From assembly GCA_944548615.1 (NCBI GenBank), contig OX155967.1, positions 23,455,997 through 23,519,996 on the forward strand: DNA of 64,000 nt. Direction: 5' to 3'. The position numbers and the translations under genes were made by a program. The stretch's first letter is position 1; every line of letters begins with the position of its first letter. Below, piece after piece: positions 11,700-22,456 of this stretch. This stretch comes from Micropterix aruncella. Its lineage: Eukaryota; Arthropoda; Insecta; Lepidoptera; Micropterigidae. The notes beneath the pieces are model-generated. The model saw only the letters and a program-made list of their open reading frames with translations. It did not search any database and was not told where the DNA came from.

Positions 11700-12510
11700 A
11701 TAAACTCATCTGTTACAAAATCAAAACCACCTTTTAGTGCTTATGGCGAACATGTCGCTGAGAAGTTGAGAACAATGCACAATGACGCTGCTAAGTACTG
11801 TCAGAAAATTATCAATGACGCTATCTTTTATGCCGAATTCAACAATCTTAATACCACATCCCGCATAGTAACGGATTATATGCATTTACAATCACCGTCC
11901 GTCCAATCTCAGTCACCATATTTAGAAAGACCATCTCGATCAACGTCCACCCAATCTTCATCACCCTATTTCATACCTTTACGATCACCATCCACACAAA
12001 ATCAATCACAATCCATTCTGATAGAATTGCCCTATCAGCCTCCAGATCAACCGCTTCAACAGTCCTCAGCAACAAATGAAAATTTTTGTAATAACGCTGA
12101 TGACATTATAGATTATTTGGATCAGCAGGACTCTCAGAACTCAACACCTATTGTCGCAGAAGGTGATTACACTAAAATGAAAAATTATTTGCTTTTCAAG
12201 CCTAGAGCTGGTAAATAAACGTGTCTAAAAAGTTTTTTTTTTAATTTCGATTTACTTATAACTATTTGAACTACTGTAAACATCTTATTTAATTGTATGT
12301 GCATGTTTAATTGGAGATTGTATTAAATTAAAGAACCTACTTAGGTAACTGTTGTCGAAATTTTATTTTAGTTATATAACACAGTAATGTAATGATGGCG
12401 GGGCTTATTTCGATAATATAAATTATGTCAGCACTCATGACGACACAGATATCGCGCTGACGGGAATAATTTCTAGTACACTATCATAAAATTTAGATTA
12501 ACATTAGTAC

Positions 12511-12942
12511 CTTCATGTAATCCTTTAACACACTGAGTATTGCTTTACATGTTTCTGGAATAATGACTCCTAGACGCTGTGAAGATATTGCAGTTGGAAA
12601 TTTTAATTCTTCGTAACTCATTCCCGATGCTAAGAAGCGAAGAGTGGCAGTCAATCTCTCATGAGGGCTTATAGCTTGTCTCATATTAGTATCTAGTTTA
12701 GCAATATATGGAGTTACAAGTTCTAGAAGCTTGAAATATGTCGTTTCGTCCATCCTTAAATAGTTTCGCCAGTCACTCGGTTCTAACGATAGCTCATTTA
12801 ACAAATTGACGTGCGTGAATTGTCTCCTTTTTTTTAGCCATTTTTTCATCCATTGCTTTCTTTTTCGTTTTCTTGATAGTATATGACAACAAACAGCAGC
12901 CGCAGTAATAAGTAATGTTTCTTCTTCGAAATCAGATTCCAT
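12511..12942 (-). pseudogene. PIF1 transposase, N-terminal exon only (HARBI1-like)
   Basis: The minus-strand exon starts at the methionine of MESDFEEETLL (12942) and ends at a GT donor after DYMK (12511). It contains the conserved N-terminal block THVNLLNEL, DWRNYLRMDE, HERLTATLRFLASG and IIPETCKAI that precedes the catalytic core in HARBI1-like nucleases. The reading frame extends upstream to 13059, but homology begins near 12942. The downstream DDE exon found in PIF2 is absent, so the protein could not cut DNA. Its exon order and donor match PIF2. Confidence 0.85.
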
Positions 12943-13130
12943 TTTTATCCGTGGACGTCCGCAAAGAGAAAACACGTCCTTCATGCGGCCGGGCCGGTCG
13001 AGAACTGACGCACTGGAGTGACGCCAGTGAATGGGCAAATTTAGTTGGCATAAAACCATTTGGGTGACGCCACAGTTTTACGCCTAGACTGACCGTCAAT
13101 GCCCAGCTTAGAATTTAAATTACGAATTTT

Positions 13131-15063
13131 AAGTTTACTATAAAATTTAAAAAAATGGTCTTAACTGTATACGTAGGTAATGTTAATTTGTTTATGAAAT
13201 GAAATAAATAAATAAATAATGTTCACACCAGGAGGTTTATATAACAACTATTGGATGAATGTAACAAACTGGTTTTATGTGACAGAAAAGAAATGCCAAG
13301 TCTTATTACCTAAACACTTTACTGAGCCTAAAGATGATTCGTATTTTGTTAGAAGCTATGATTACTACAAGCTCACACTAGTTCATCGTAATCTCAACCG
13401 GGTACTATCAGTGATCGCAATTGAATAGGCAAAAGCGCATAAGTGTAGATGTATAGCTGCATGCGTCTTGAGGCATCCAATAAAGCATGCGCTAGACGCA
13501 AGATGAAAATGAAAGTGATGACGCAAGATGAAGACGAACGCGCACGAGTGGGGACATACCTTTACTGATTTAGCTCTATAAGTGCTTTGTAATTTATCAC
13601 TACCATTGAAAAAGATGGAGAAAATAAAGGTTTTTTTTTACATAAATAAAAGAAATATCTTTGGAAATTCACCCCTTTCTTTATTCATTCGACTAAAGTC
13701 CAAATCATTTGTACAGTGGGTCATTAACAACCCAGGGCACAACTCATCCTTTTTTTTTATTATGACAGATTCTTATTCCTAAGCCTGCTTTGAACACATT
13801 ATGTGAATTACACCATTGTGAGGACAATGTGAGTACTCGGAACTCACAAACCATTTGTGAGTTCCGAGCACAAATAGTTCTAAGAGACAGAATACACTTA
13901 TTCTTAAAAGATTTAATTAGGAACGACATTAATGTCATTAATACACAATAGGTTTTCCGCCCTCTCAACCAGTAGAGTTAGCCAGATAGCGAATATCTCA
14001 GTACATTCCTCTCATTGTACCTGGTTAGCCCGACAGATTCATTAACAATATAAAAGCCACCAAAAAACGCTTTCATCTTTTATGATAGGTACAACATTTT
14101 CCTTTGAATATCCTCCTACACCTTATTCTAGAATTCTAAATGACGAAACCAAAAGGCAAAAACAAGCAGGCAATCTGACAAAAAGCTGGACTGAACTAAC
14201 CAAACCATAAAACACCGCCATAAATCAAAACCAAGAAGCCAAGTAAAACCTGCCGAAAAATACGGCATGTTGTCGATAGAAATAATCGCAAGAACCATAC
14301 TAAGAACCATACTGAAGAAGACATCTTAAATCCTAATTAACAAACAATATTCCTAATGAAGCCGAAAAACTTACAAAACAAAAGAACGAATCTCAAAGTC
14401 TTCCTAGGGAACTAGTCAGACGGTAATCTATAGTACATCGGCCAAAGTTCTTATGCAAGAATAGAAGATGACAGCTCGTTTTTTTTTTTTAATTTATTTA
14501 TTTATAAGTACTTATTACAATGGTTACGACTAATTATACCAAACAAGTTCAAGAATCAAACAAACAGTTCAGAGAAACCGTCACATCGTGTTTGGCACCT
14601 GCCTAAAACTCATCTAACTAGGTCAACTAAGGCCTGCATCTAGATGAGCTGTTAGGCTTGAGCGTCATTTATTCCCACGTAAGGCAATGCACACGCAGGT
14701 TTTCACTATACCCAATTAATGTTATAAAAACTATTATATTGTGTAAATCATTTAATTTTAAATATTTGCGCTTCTACAAATGTTCAATATCCACCATCTA
14801 TCTTCCAAAGCATGACGAGCTTTGACGAGGCCACCACATTGTCGAAAGATCTTGTGTTAAATTTCTTTCTTGAAAATTTCCGCATCATTCATGTTGGTGA
14901 GATCTTCAAAAAATGGAACAACTCGTCATTGTCAGGTCTTCTACCAAGCGCACTGACCTAAAATTCAAAATTAGTAATTATTAAAATTCACTATATTTTA
15001 TGATTTTTTGACGATAATTTTAATACTTACAATTTTAAGCTGGTAGATTTTTATTGTTGCTGT
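13131..15063. other. Intergenic, no gene seen
   Basis: No recognised gene over about 1.9 kb. Noted: the perfect hairpin at 13836-13868 and T-runs near 14481 and 14490. The frame at 13219-13428 has no recognisable domain and I do not call it a gene. Confidence 0.5.
13836..13868. repeat. Perfect 15-bp-stem hairpin
   Basis: CTCGGAACTCACAAA at 13836-13850 pairs exactly with 13854-13868 across a 3-nt loop. No gene abuts it. Confidence 0.85.
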
Positions 15064-15223
15064 TGCATATGCAGTGGCGTAGCTAGGGTAATTTGCGCCC
15101 GGGGACAAGACACAAAATCTGCGCCCCTTCTCGTATCGCTAGTCTGGAGACTCACTCGGGCCGGAGTCCCCAAATTTTATTTTATTTTCAGTTTATATTA
15201 TGGAACGCCGATTTGGTAAAAAC

Positions 15224-15293
15224 TGTTAAAGTTATTGTTGGATGTACGCAGGGACAAAACACGAAAGAAAACGAATTTCTTCTACGGAAATAG
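15224..15293 (-). repeat. copia 3' LTR, distal part
   Basis: This is the 3'-terminal 70 bp of the minus-strand LTR, ending in the CA dinucleotide at 15224. The remainder is at 24137-24252. The 13 bp at 15281-15293 are duplicated at 24137-24149 by the LINE insertion. The two parts, less that duplication, total 173 bp, equal to the 5' LTR. Confidence 0.93.
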
Positions 15294-15525
15294 TTCTTCT
15301 TCTTCTTCTTCTTTTTTGTTTGATGGCTCCTCCACCCAAAGAGGGTGATTTCTGCCAAGTGTGCCGTTGAAATAGCAGGAAACTTTTTTGTGTTAGTGGA
15401 CGTCACTGAAACAATTAAGACATCACTCCGTCGGGAACACAAAATCGAATAATAATAGATATAGTGAAATACATATATACGTTTAACACACAAACACTCT
15501 ATGGAGGAACATTCATTAATGATTA
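15294..15525 (-). other. LINE1 3' UTR with (GAA)n tail
   Basis: Non-coding sequence after the ORF2 stop, ending on the sense strand in a run of GAA units rather than poly(A). It abuts the target duplication in the copia LTR directly. Simple-repeat tails are known for I-type elements (the Drosophila I factor ends in TAA repeats). Confidence 0.85.
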
Positions 15526-16604
15526 TTAAAGGGACATACTGTTGAGTTTAATAAATTTACAGATGATTTTGTAGACATTGGGGGTGTTGAGAGATAATAA
15601 AAAGTCTATGCTAATAGGGAGCTGAATTTTGAGATTTAAGAGGTCCGAAATGAAGTTAGGATAGTTATTAACAATGGGACAATTAAAGAAGAGATGGTCC
15701 AGAGTGCAAAACGCATGACCGCAGTCGCACTGAGGAGAAGGGAGGACATTTATTCGGTTGAGGTGAGCGGGAGTGCAGCAATGACCGATGCGCATCCTGC
15801 AGAGGGTGGAGATTTCCTTACGGGTGAAAGGTAGGTGGTGGAACCAGGGTTTGGTCCTTATTTCTGTTTGGATTTGAGAGTATCTCTTACCTTTGACCAA
15901 TGAGGACTCTTGCCACCTCCGAGCCCATTTGTTAGTGAGCTTTTTATCTATAACAGGGAAGAGGTCCGAGAGTGGTAGGCGGCACTCGGCAGCACCACCG
16001 AAAGTTCTGGCAGTGTTCGCAAGCTCGTCCGCCCTCTCGTTACCTCTTATCCCCGTGTGACCAGGTATCCAGCAGAGAATCACACGAAAACCAGCCGTCT
16101 CCAAACTACAATATCTCTGTCGAATTTCGTTCTCAATGTGGGATGGCTTGTTGTTGAGAGAAGGGAATCCAAGTTTTTGGATAAGGCTTAACGAGTCGGT
16201 GAAGATTATAGTAAATTTTAAATCAGACGACTCGATAAGTTGTAGCGCCTTCAGTATGGCGATACTCTCTGCCGTGTAGATCGAGGCTATGCTTGGAAGT
16301 CGTATGAGAATGTGGTTATCGCTGTTCATATGGAAGACTGCGGCGCCAACATAGCAGCCATCGTCTGCTTTAGAGCCGTCTGTGAATATATAATTCCACC
16401 CTGGCCAATTCCTATCAATGAGCTCGTTGAAGAGAGGACCATTATCAGGCTGATATTCACCGGGTTTCTTTTTCATTAGAACAGATTGGTGGAATATTCG
16501 AGGAACAGCAAGCCTTTCCTCTAGTGATAGACAGAAGTTGAGCGGGATCGTGTACCGGTGTATGATGTCGGACTGACGGTTTAGCCACCGATGGCTCTTG
16601 CATA
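15526..16604 (-). CDS. LINE1 ORF2, C-terminal part with RNase H
   Basis: Continues the LINE1 ORF2 protein beyond the LINE2 insertion. The RNase H fold carries the expected acidic set: IFTDGSKADDG, YTAESIAILKAL, IIFTDSLSL and the GHTGIRGNERADELA block with the catalytic His and last Asp. It would remove the RNA strand during cDNA synthesis. The C-terminus has a CCHC-like finger (CDCGHAF to HLFFNCP). The frame is open from the stop at 15526 back across the insertion boundary. The first residues of the longer open frame (reaching 16653) are read from LINE2 DNA and do not belong to it. Confidence 0.9.
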
Positions 16605-18605
16605 AAAAAAAAAAAAAGTAAAAGTAAAAGGTATTTATTTCCAATACAACCATACAATTGTGTAGGAATGACAGTAATTAATCTTAAATTAGTTACTCAA
16701 TTTAGACAAGAGATGATATACAATATATAGTTTTAAATTTACGAAAACATAGACTATATGATAACAGTTTACAACAAAACAATTAACGGTAAATAATATG
16801 TATTAGATTAAATGGGTAGATACGATGCTATGTATTTTCAAAATATTTTAAGAAGTCGTTATGGGCATACATGTTGATTTTAAGCAGATAGACTCGGATG
16901 GATCTCTTGAAAATATCGATGTTTTTAATTTCTTTTAATCTTTCGGGCAATTTATTGAAAAGTTTGAGGCCTAAGTATCGACTAGTCGCCTGGAACTTGG
17001 CAGTACGTGCTACGAACGGTTGGAGATACAGGGTTTTATTCCTGGTGTCATGCCGATGTACTTCCTCGTGGGATATGGCCGAGCTCTTATTGCAATAGAA
17101 TTCGCAAAGAGCTTCTTGAGCAAAAATCGCATATACGGTCAATATCCCTAGTTTTTGGAAGTGTTCACGACATGACTGCCGTGGACCAATACCTACTATC
17201 GCACGTATGGCTCTTTTCTGGAGAGTGAATACACTGTTGATGTGTGCTGCATTACCCCATAAAAGAATACCATAGCGCAGGTGTGACTCAACTAGCGCGT
17301 AATAGGCCGATATTACTTCAGTTCTCTCCAAACAATTTCTGATGCGTAATAGAGCATAGCAGGCTGACGAAAGTTTTGACTTAACATGCTCTATATGTAG
17401 ATTCCATGACATCTTTTCATCCAGATGTAGTCCGAGGAATTTAACTGATTCCGCAAGTTCAACCGGGTAGTTAACTTTTATAGATGATGTCTTGCTATTA
17501 AAATTTAAAATAACAGTTTTAGACATATTTAGAGACATCTTGTTCGCATTAAACCAATCATCAAGTTCACCAAGAGATGTATTGAGATTGGCAGTGAGCG
17601 TATTTATGTTGTCAGCTTCAACTACAGCGCTAGTATCGTCTGCCAATATTGGCTATTTCTACTTTTTGCATTCTGTTTTGCAGATAAGTCTTGAATAGGT
17701 TATTTGCCGTACCTCGGATGCCATAATAGTCTAATTTTGCAAGTAGAAGATCGGTTTGGACGCAATCAAAGGCTCGACTGAGGTCACAAAAAATGGCAGC
17801 CGAATACCTTTTCATATTTAGACATGTATGTATTTGATTGCAACACTTCAACATTGCCTGTTGGGTCGATTTCTTTTTCATAAAACCAAATTGTGTGTTG
17901 CTCAAAATATTATTTTTCTTCAAAAACTCACGTATCCTGACTTCTATTATTTTTTCTAGAACCTTAGAGAATACGGTCAATAAAGATATGGGTCGATAGT
18001 TTTCGATATTATGTATATCACCTTTTTTAAAGACCGGTACTATTTTTGCCATTTTATAGCATTCAGGAAAGACACCATTACTTAACGACATATTAAATAA
18101 TATACTGAGGGGTTTAGATAAAATATCACTGGATTTCTTTAGTATATCAACTGGAAAATTGTCTATCCCAGTGGATTTTTTATTTTTCAATGAGTTTATA
18201 AATTTGGCTATTTCCATCTCAGATGTGGGTTTCAGGAATATCGAATTATATTTTTTTTTCATTAATTTCAACTTTTCATATGCTGTTGTAATTGGGGTCT
18301 GAATTGCAGATGCCAGACTTAAAGGTTTATTGATAAAGAAGTTATTGAATACGTTGCTCAAAACCAGAGCATTTGTTTCGAGTTTTTTATTTATTTCAAT
18401 GGATAATGATGCGCTAAATCCTTTTCTCAATTTTCCGGTTTCATCGTTTATAATGGACCATGCTGTTTTTACTTTATTTCGTGAGGAAAATATTTTTTGA
18501 GAGTAGAATTTTCTTTTAGCTGCGCGAATATCATTTCTTAACCTCGAATACATTTTATTGAAGAGTTTTCGATATAAAGGGTCATATTTGAACATTTTGT
18601 TTTTC
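16605..18605 (-). mobile_element. LINE2, truncated non-LTR element inside LINE1
   Basis: About 2.0 kb of a different LINE, same orientation as its host. It is 5'-truncated, starting in the linker before the reverse transcriptase. At its 3' end (plus 16606-16635) the sense strand has AATAAATACC and a tail of ACTTTT-type repeats. I could not assign a clean TSD; only a few bases are shared between the junctions. It splits ORF2 of LINE1 between the reverse transcriptase and RNase H regions. Confidence 0.85.
16828..18605 (-). pseudogene. LINE2 reverse transcriptase, internally deleted
   Basis: First part (to about 17637): linker, then reverse transcriptase blocks FKKGDIHNIENYRPISLL, QFGFMKKKST and CDLSRAFDCV. 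The next expected block, GxPQGS, is missing. The sequence jumps to ADDTSAVVEADN in another frame (17646 downward) and continues through FLGLHLDEKMSWNLH and the C-terminal KLFNKLPERLK to the stop at 16828. The deletion near 17640 removes part of the palm and shifts the frame. Clade is uncertain (Jockey/CR1-like pattern). Confidence 0.85.
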
Positions 18606-21274
18606 AATATGTATAGGAGGGGGAGTTTGGCTGCTGGAGTGGAGGCGGTGCTCAATAACGATGACAGAATCGTAAGTTTGGGCACCAGCGGATGTGAGAT
18701 CATTGCCAGGCGCTTAAGGTAAAACCTATCGGCGAGGCTCTGGCACCTCATATCTACTGGGGCCTCTGAAGCCTCGACCTGAAGGGCATTGGTAGGAGAG
18801 CTCTTCATAGCTCCAAGAATCAGGCGCAGTCCTTTATATTGTGGGGTATTCAATTTCGACTGACACGCTTTGGAGAGAGGATATGTGACAAAAGTAGCAT
18901 AATCGATTTGAGACCTTACAAGTGCGTTATAGAGGAGTCTAAGGGTAGTAGGGTGGGATCCCCACCAAACCCCGCACGTTGCTTTTATGATATTAAGGTT
19001 TTTTTCTCCTCGGGTGGACACTCTATCGATGTAAGGAGTCCAAAGTAGCTTACTATCGACGGTAACACCCAGGAAGGTCGCTTGAGATCTGAGCGGGATA
19101 GATATGTTATTATACCCAATACGTAAGTTAGGAGGAATTCTACGCCTTGAGAAAATCACCGCCGTACTTTTCGATGGGGAGATCTCCAGCCCCGAATCGG
19201 TGAGGTATGAGTCCAAGGACTCAAGGGCCTTTGATACCCTAACTATTGCCGTCTCGAGCGAGGGCGACGATTGGTACAGCACCACATCATCAGCATATTG
19301 CAGAATTCGGCAATACTGCACAACCGTCCTTTCGAGATCGTTTGTGTACACGTTGTATAGCAACGGAGACAAGACGCTACCTTGAGGGAGGCCCTTGAAT
19401 ACTGTGCGGTTGAGCGATATATAAGGCGATTGAATAGTCAACCGCCTTTCTCTGAGTATATTGCAGATAAATCGCACCATATTAGCAGGCACCCCCATCT
19501 TGGTGAGCCTGCATTGAAGAATCGGAACTTGGACATTATCGTAAGCAGACTTAATATCCAGGAATACAGCGACCAGATACTCCTTTCTTATCTGCGCCAG
19601 GCGGATATCCGTAGTAAGGATGCCTATATTGTCCAAAGTCCCCCGGCCACTGCGGAACCCGAATTGGGACTTGGACATTTTCCGGGACGACTCGAGGTAC
19701 CATTCCAGGCGATTCTTCAGTAAATGCTCACAAATTTTACAGAGCGTCGAGGACAGTGCGATAGGCCGATATGATCGTGCAGAAGCGGGGGTCGACGGAT
19801 CGGTAGAAGGCTTAGGAATAGGAATAATGATCTGGCTCCTCCATGCTGAAGGAGGTCTTCCCATATTAAAAAATACGTTGAGCAGTTGCACAAGATAATC
19901 GGTGACAGGCTGCGGGGCACTGGATAGAAACGAGTATGGGATTAAATCCTCTCCGGGCGAGCTGTCCTTTAGCTGGCGAAGAGTTGCCTGAAGTTCCTCG
20001 GGTATGAACTGACCTTCCAAAGAGAGAGTGTCGAAAAGAGGGCACCTGTCTTTACTCAGCGGAGGAGAAAGAATCTCATTACTGTTGGGGCAATGGGGCG
20101 GGGCTAGGTTGTCAGAAAAGTCTTCCAGCTCATGGTCCGGAATGGCGTTATTATGTTGTTGATTTAGTCCCTTTCTGAATCGCTTCACCATCGCCCATAC
20201 AGAGGAGGCGGGTGTATTGGGAGAGAGACTGGTGCAGAAGCGGCTCCAGCCTTCTCTCTTCTTGCGTTTTAGGAGCCGCTTGCATTCGGTGGCTGACTTC
20301 TTGTACTCATTCCACGTTACAGAAGATAGGTTACGCCGATACGTCTGGAAGGAAAATTTCCGGGATGCGACCGCCTGCGTACACTCCTTATCCCACCACG
20401 GAGGTGAAGCTGGAGTCGACGTGCGTCCCGTCGTCGAGGGAATGTGTCTCCGAGCGCACTCAGAAATGCATTCAACAAATGCGTCGTAGCATTCATCCTC
20501 ATGTCCCTGTATAATAGGAGGAAGCGTTGTAGCAGCAACCTCAAGGTCTCTCAGGAAAAAGCCAAATTTGTCAGATGACCGATCCACTCTGAAAAGGGAC
20601 CGTCGGCAGAGGAGGTTACGTCGAGAGAGTTCCTGATCAATTTCTATACAAATAGGAAAGTGGTCGCTACCCAGTGGGTCGGGGAGGGTGCGCCAGGAGG
20701 ATATCAGAGCAAGCGACGGCGAGCAAAGTGAAAGGTCAACGGCAGAGGGCCTCTCATTGGGTCCGGTCACTAAGGTGGGTATTCCATCGTTGATTATGCA
20801 AAGGCGATGAGCATCCATCATCTCCAAGAGGGCAGAACCACGTCGGTCAGAAACCGCGCAACCCCACACTCCTGAGTGAGCATTAAAATCTCCCAGGATG
20901 AAAACTGGACATTTAAAGGATGAGAGCAATGAATCCCACCAGCTGTTTCTGACGACTATACAAGGTGGGATGTATATAGAGATGAACACTATCCCGTTGG
21001 CTTTCACCGCCGTAACCTGTGCATTAGGGCCCGGTGAGGGCACAGGAACTACTGTGAATTGAACAGAGTTCTTTATGGCAATGAGACAGCCTCCGTGACC
21101 ATCTCTTCGATCCGAGCGCACGCAGGAAAAGCCAGGAATATTGAACACGACGGATGTACTAAGCCAAGTTTCGCTTAGTGCTGCGATATCCACATTGAGA
21201 ACGTCAAGGAGATTCATGAATTCGGCTTTCTTTCCGAGGATTGATCTGCAGTTCCATTGGATTATTACACCCAT
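18606..21274 (-). CDS. LINE1 ORF2, endonuclease and reverse transcriptase part
   Basis: Starts with MGVIIQWNCRSILG at 21274. Residues 1-230 are an APE-type endonuclease with the catalytic pattern WNCRS, LSETWL, GDFNAHSGVWG and GSDHFPI, which would nick target DNA. The reverse transcriptase has SYRPIALSSTLCK, FLDIKSAYDN, GLPQGSVLSPLLYN (about residue 628) and YADDVVLY (about 660), all intact. At about 18605 the frame runs straight into LINE2 DNA, so the 1214-aa open frame ending at 17630 is a chance fusion. The true protein resumes at 16604. The first 50 codons are also present in the upstream tandem repeats. Confidence 0.92.
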
Positions 21275-22430
21275 ATTATTACAGGTATATTAATATGTTA
21301 TAATACAAAGTATTAGGAAAGGTAAAAAAAAAATTAAATGAGATATAGGTAAAATTAAGACAGATAGATTTTTTAAGAGGAATTTGAACCAGGAATATTG
21401 AACACGACGGATGTACTAAGCCAAGTTTCGCTTAGTGCTGCGATATCCACATTGAGAACGTCAAGGAGATTCATGAATTCGGCTTTCTTTCCGAGGATTG
21501 ATCTGCAGTTCCATTGGATTATTACACCCATATTATTACAGGTATATTAATATGTTATAATACAAAGTATTAGGAAAGGTAAAAAAAAAATTAAATGAGA
21601 TATAGGTAAAATTAAGACAGATAGATTTTTTAAGAGGAATTGAAAAGCCAGGAATATTGAACACGACGGATGTACTAAGCCAAGTTTCGCTTAGTGCTGC
21701 GATATCCACATTGAGAACGTCAAGGAGATTCATGAATTCGGCTTTCTTTCCGAGGATTGATCTGCAGTTCCATTGGATTATTACACCCATATTATTACAG
21801 GTATATTAATATGTTATAATACAAAGTATTAGGAAAGGTAAAAAAAAAATTAAATGAGATATAGGTAAAATTAAGACAGATAGATTTTTTAAGAGGAATT
21901 GAAAAGCCAGGAATATTGAACACGACGGATGTACTAAGCCAAGTTTCGCTTAGTGCTGCGATATCCACATTGAGAACGTCAAGGAGATTCATGAATTCGG
22001 CTTTCTTTCCGAGGATTGATCTGCAGTTCCATTGGATTATTACACCCATATTATTACAGGTATATTAATATGTTATAATACAAAGTATTAGGAAAGGTAA
22101 AAAAAAAATTAAATGAGATATAGGTAAAATTAAGACAGATAGATTTTTTAAGAGGAATTGAAAAGCCAGGAATATTGAACACGACGGATGTACTAAGCCA
22201 AGTTTCGCTTAGTGCTGCGATATCCACATTGAGAACGTCAAGGAGATTCATGAATTCGGCTTTCTTTCCGAGGATTGATCTGCAGTTCCATTGGATTATT
22301 ACACCCATATTATTACAGGTATATTAATATGTTATAATACAAAGTATTAGGAAAGGTAAAAAAAAAATTAAATGAGATATAGGTAAAATTAAGACAGATA
22401 GATTTTTTAAGAGGAATTAAAGAGAAGTAA
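21275..22430 (-). repeat. 259-bp tandem repeats at the LINE1 gag/ORF2 junction
   Basis: The unit contains intergenic DNA plus the ORF2 start and its first 50 or so codons. ORF2-type start codons occur at 21274, about 21532, 21790, 22049 and 22308, giving five starts. Extra copies end in frame-terminating intergenic DNA after about 84 codons. Copies look identical except at the innermost junction (21378-21395), where the sequence reads GAATTTGAACC. The inverted copy of LINE1 has three units with the same innermost junction. Confidence 0.95.
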
Positions 22431-22456
22431 CTATCAAGTGATAGTTACTCGCATAC
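22431..22456 (-). promoter_or_regulatory. Hairpin spanning the LINE1 gag stop codon
   Basis: On the sense strand AGTAACTATCA and TGATAGTTACT form an 11-bp perfect stem with a 2-nt loop, and the gag TAA lies in the 5' arm. A stem exactly on the stop codon could influence termination or re-initiation at ORF2. That role is inference. The same hairpin is in the inverted copy at 26240-26265. Confidence 0.6.

Larger units (their letters stand above)
10482..12218 (+). pseudogene. PIF1 MADF/Myb-SANT-like accessory protein gene
   Basis: PIF elements encode a Myb-like DNA-binding partner of the transposase. Exon 1 (ATG 10482 to the AAG/GTATGT donor at 10717) encodes the MADF domain, seen as LIIDCIEKY, ECLWKITDNNYKNK and INSIRSAFNKEH. 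A frameshift lies between the ATG and the domain. The last exon is open from about 11700 to the stop at 12218. Its AAKYCQKIINDAIFY matches the equivalent HAEKIINDTLYY in PIF2, followed by a Ser/Pro/Gln-rich tail. The long intron holds the inner copy of repeat R. The middle exon was not found. Probably non-functional. Confidence 0.75.
10219..13107. mobile_element. PIF/Harbinger element PIF1
   Basis: Ends are GCTGGGCATTGACGGTCAGT (from 10220) and its inverted copy ending at 13107. TTA is present at 10216-10218 and 13108-13110, the 3-bp TSD expected for PIF/Harbinger. The uninterrupted paralogue of the target within repeat R (11146-11158) confirms the insertion point to within one base. Extra partial termini (CAAACTGACCGTGAATGC near 10365) are subterminal. 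It carries the usual gene pair, a Myb/SANT-like protein on plus and a transposase on minus, but the catalytic transposase exon is missing. Non-autonomous. Confidence 0.9.

Noticed and set aside
13219..13428. 69-aa frame MFTPGGLYNNYW
   Set aside because: No homology, no codon or promoter evidence, and AT-rich surroundings.
17630..21274. A single 1214-aa double reverse transcriptase protein
   Set aside because: Junction analysis shows LINE2 inserted in LINE1. The RNase H part of LINE1 resumes after LINE2.
21275..22430. CRISPR-like or satellite array
   Set aside because: Repeats are directly adjacent 259-bp units of LINE sequence without spacers, inside a eukaryotic LINE.
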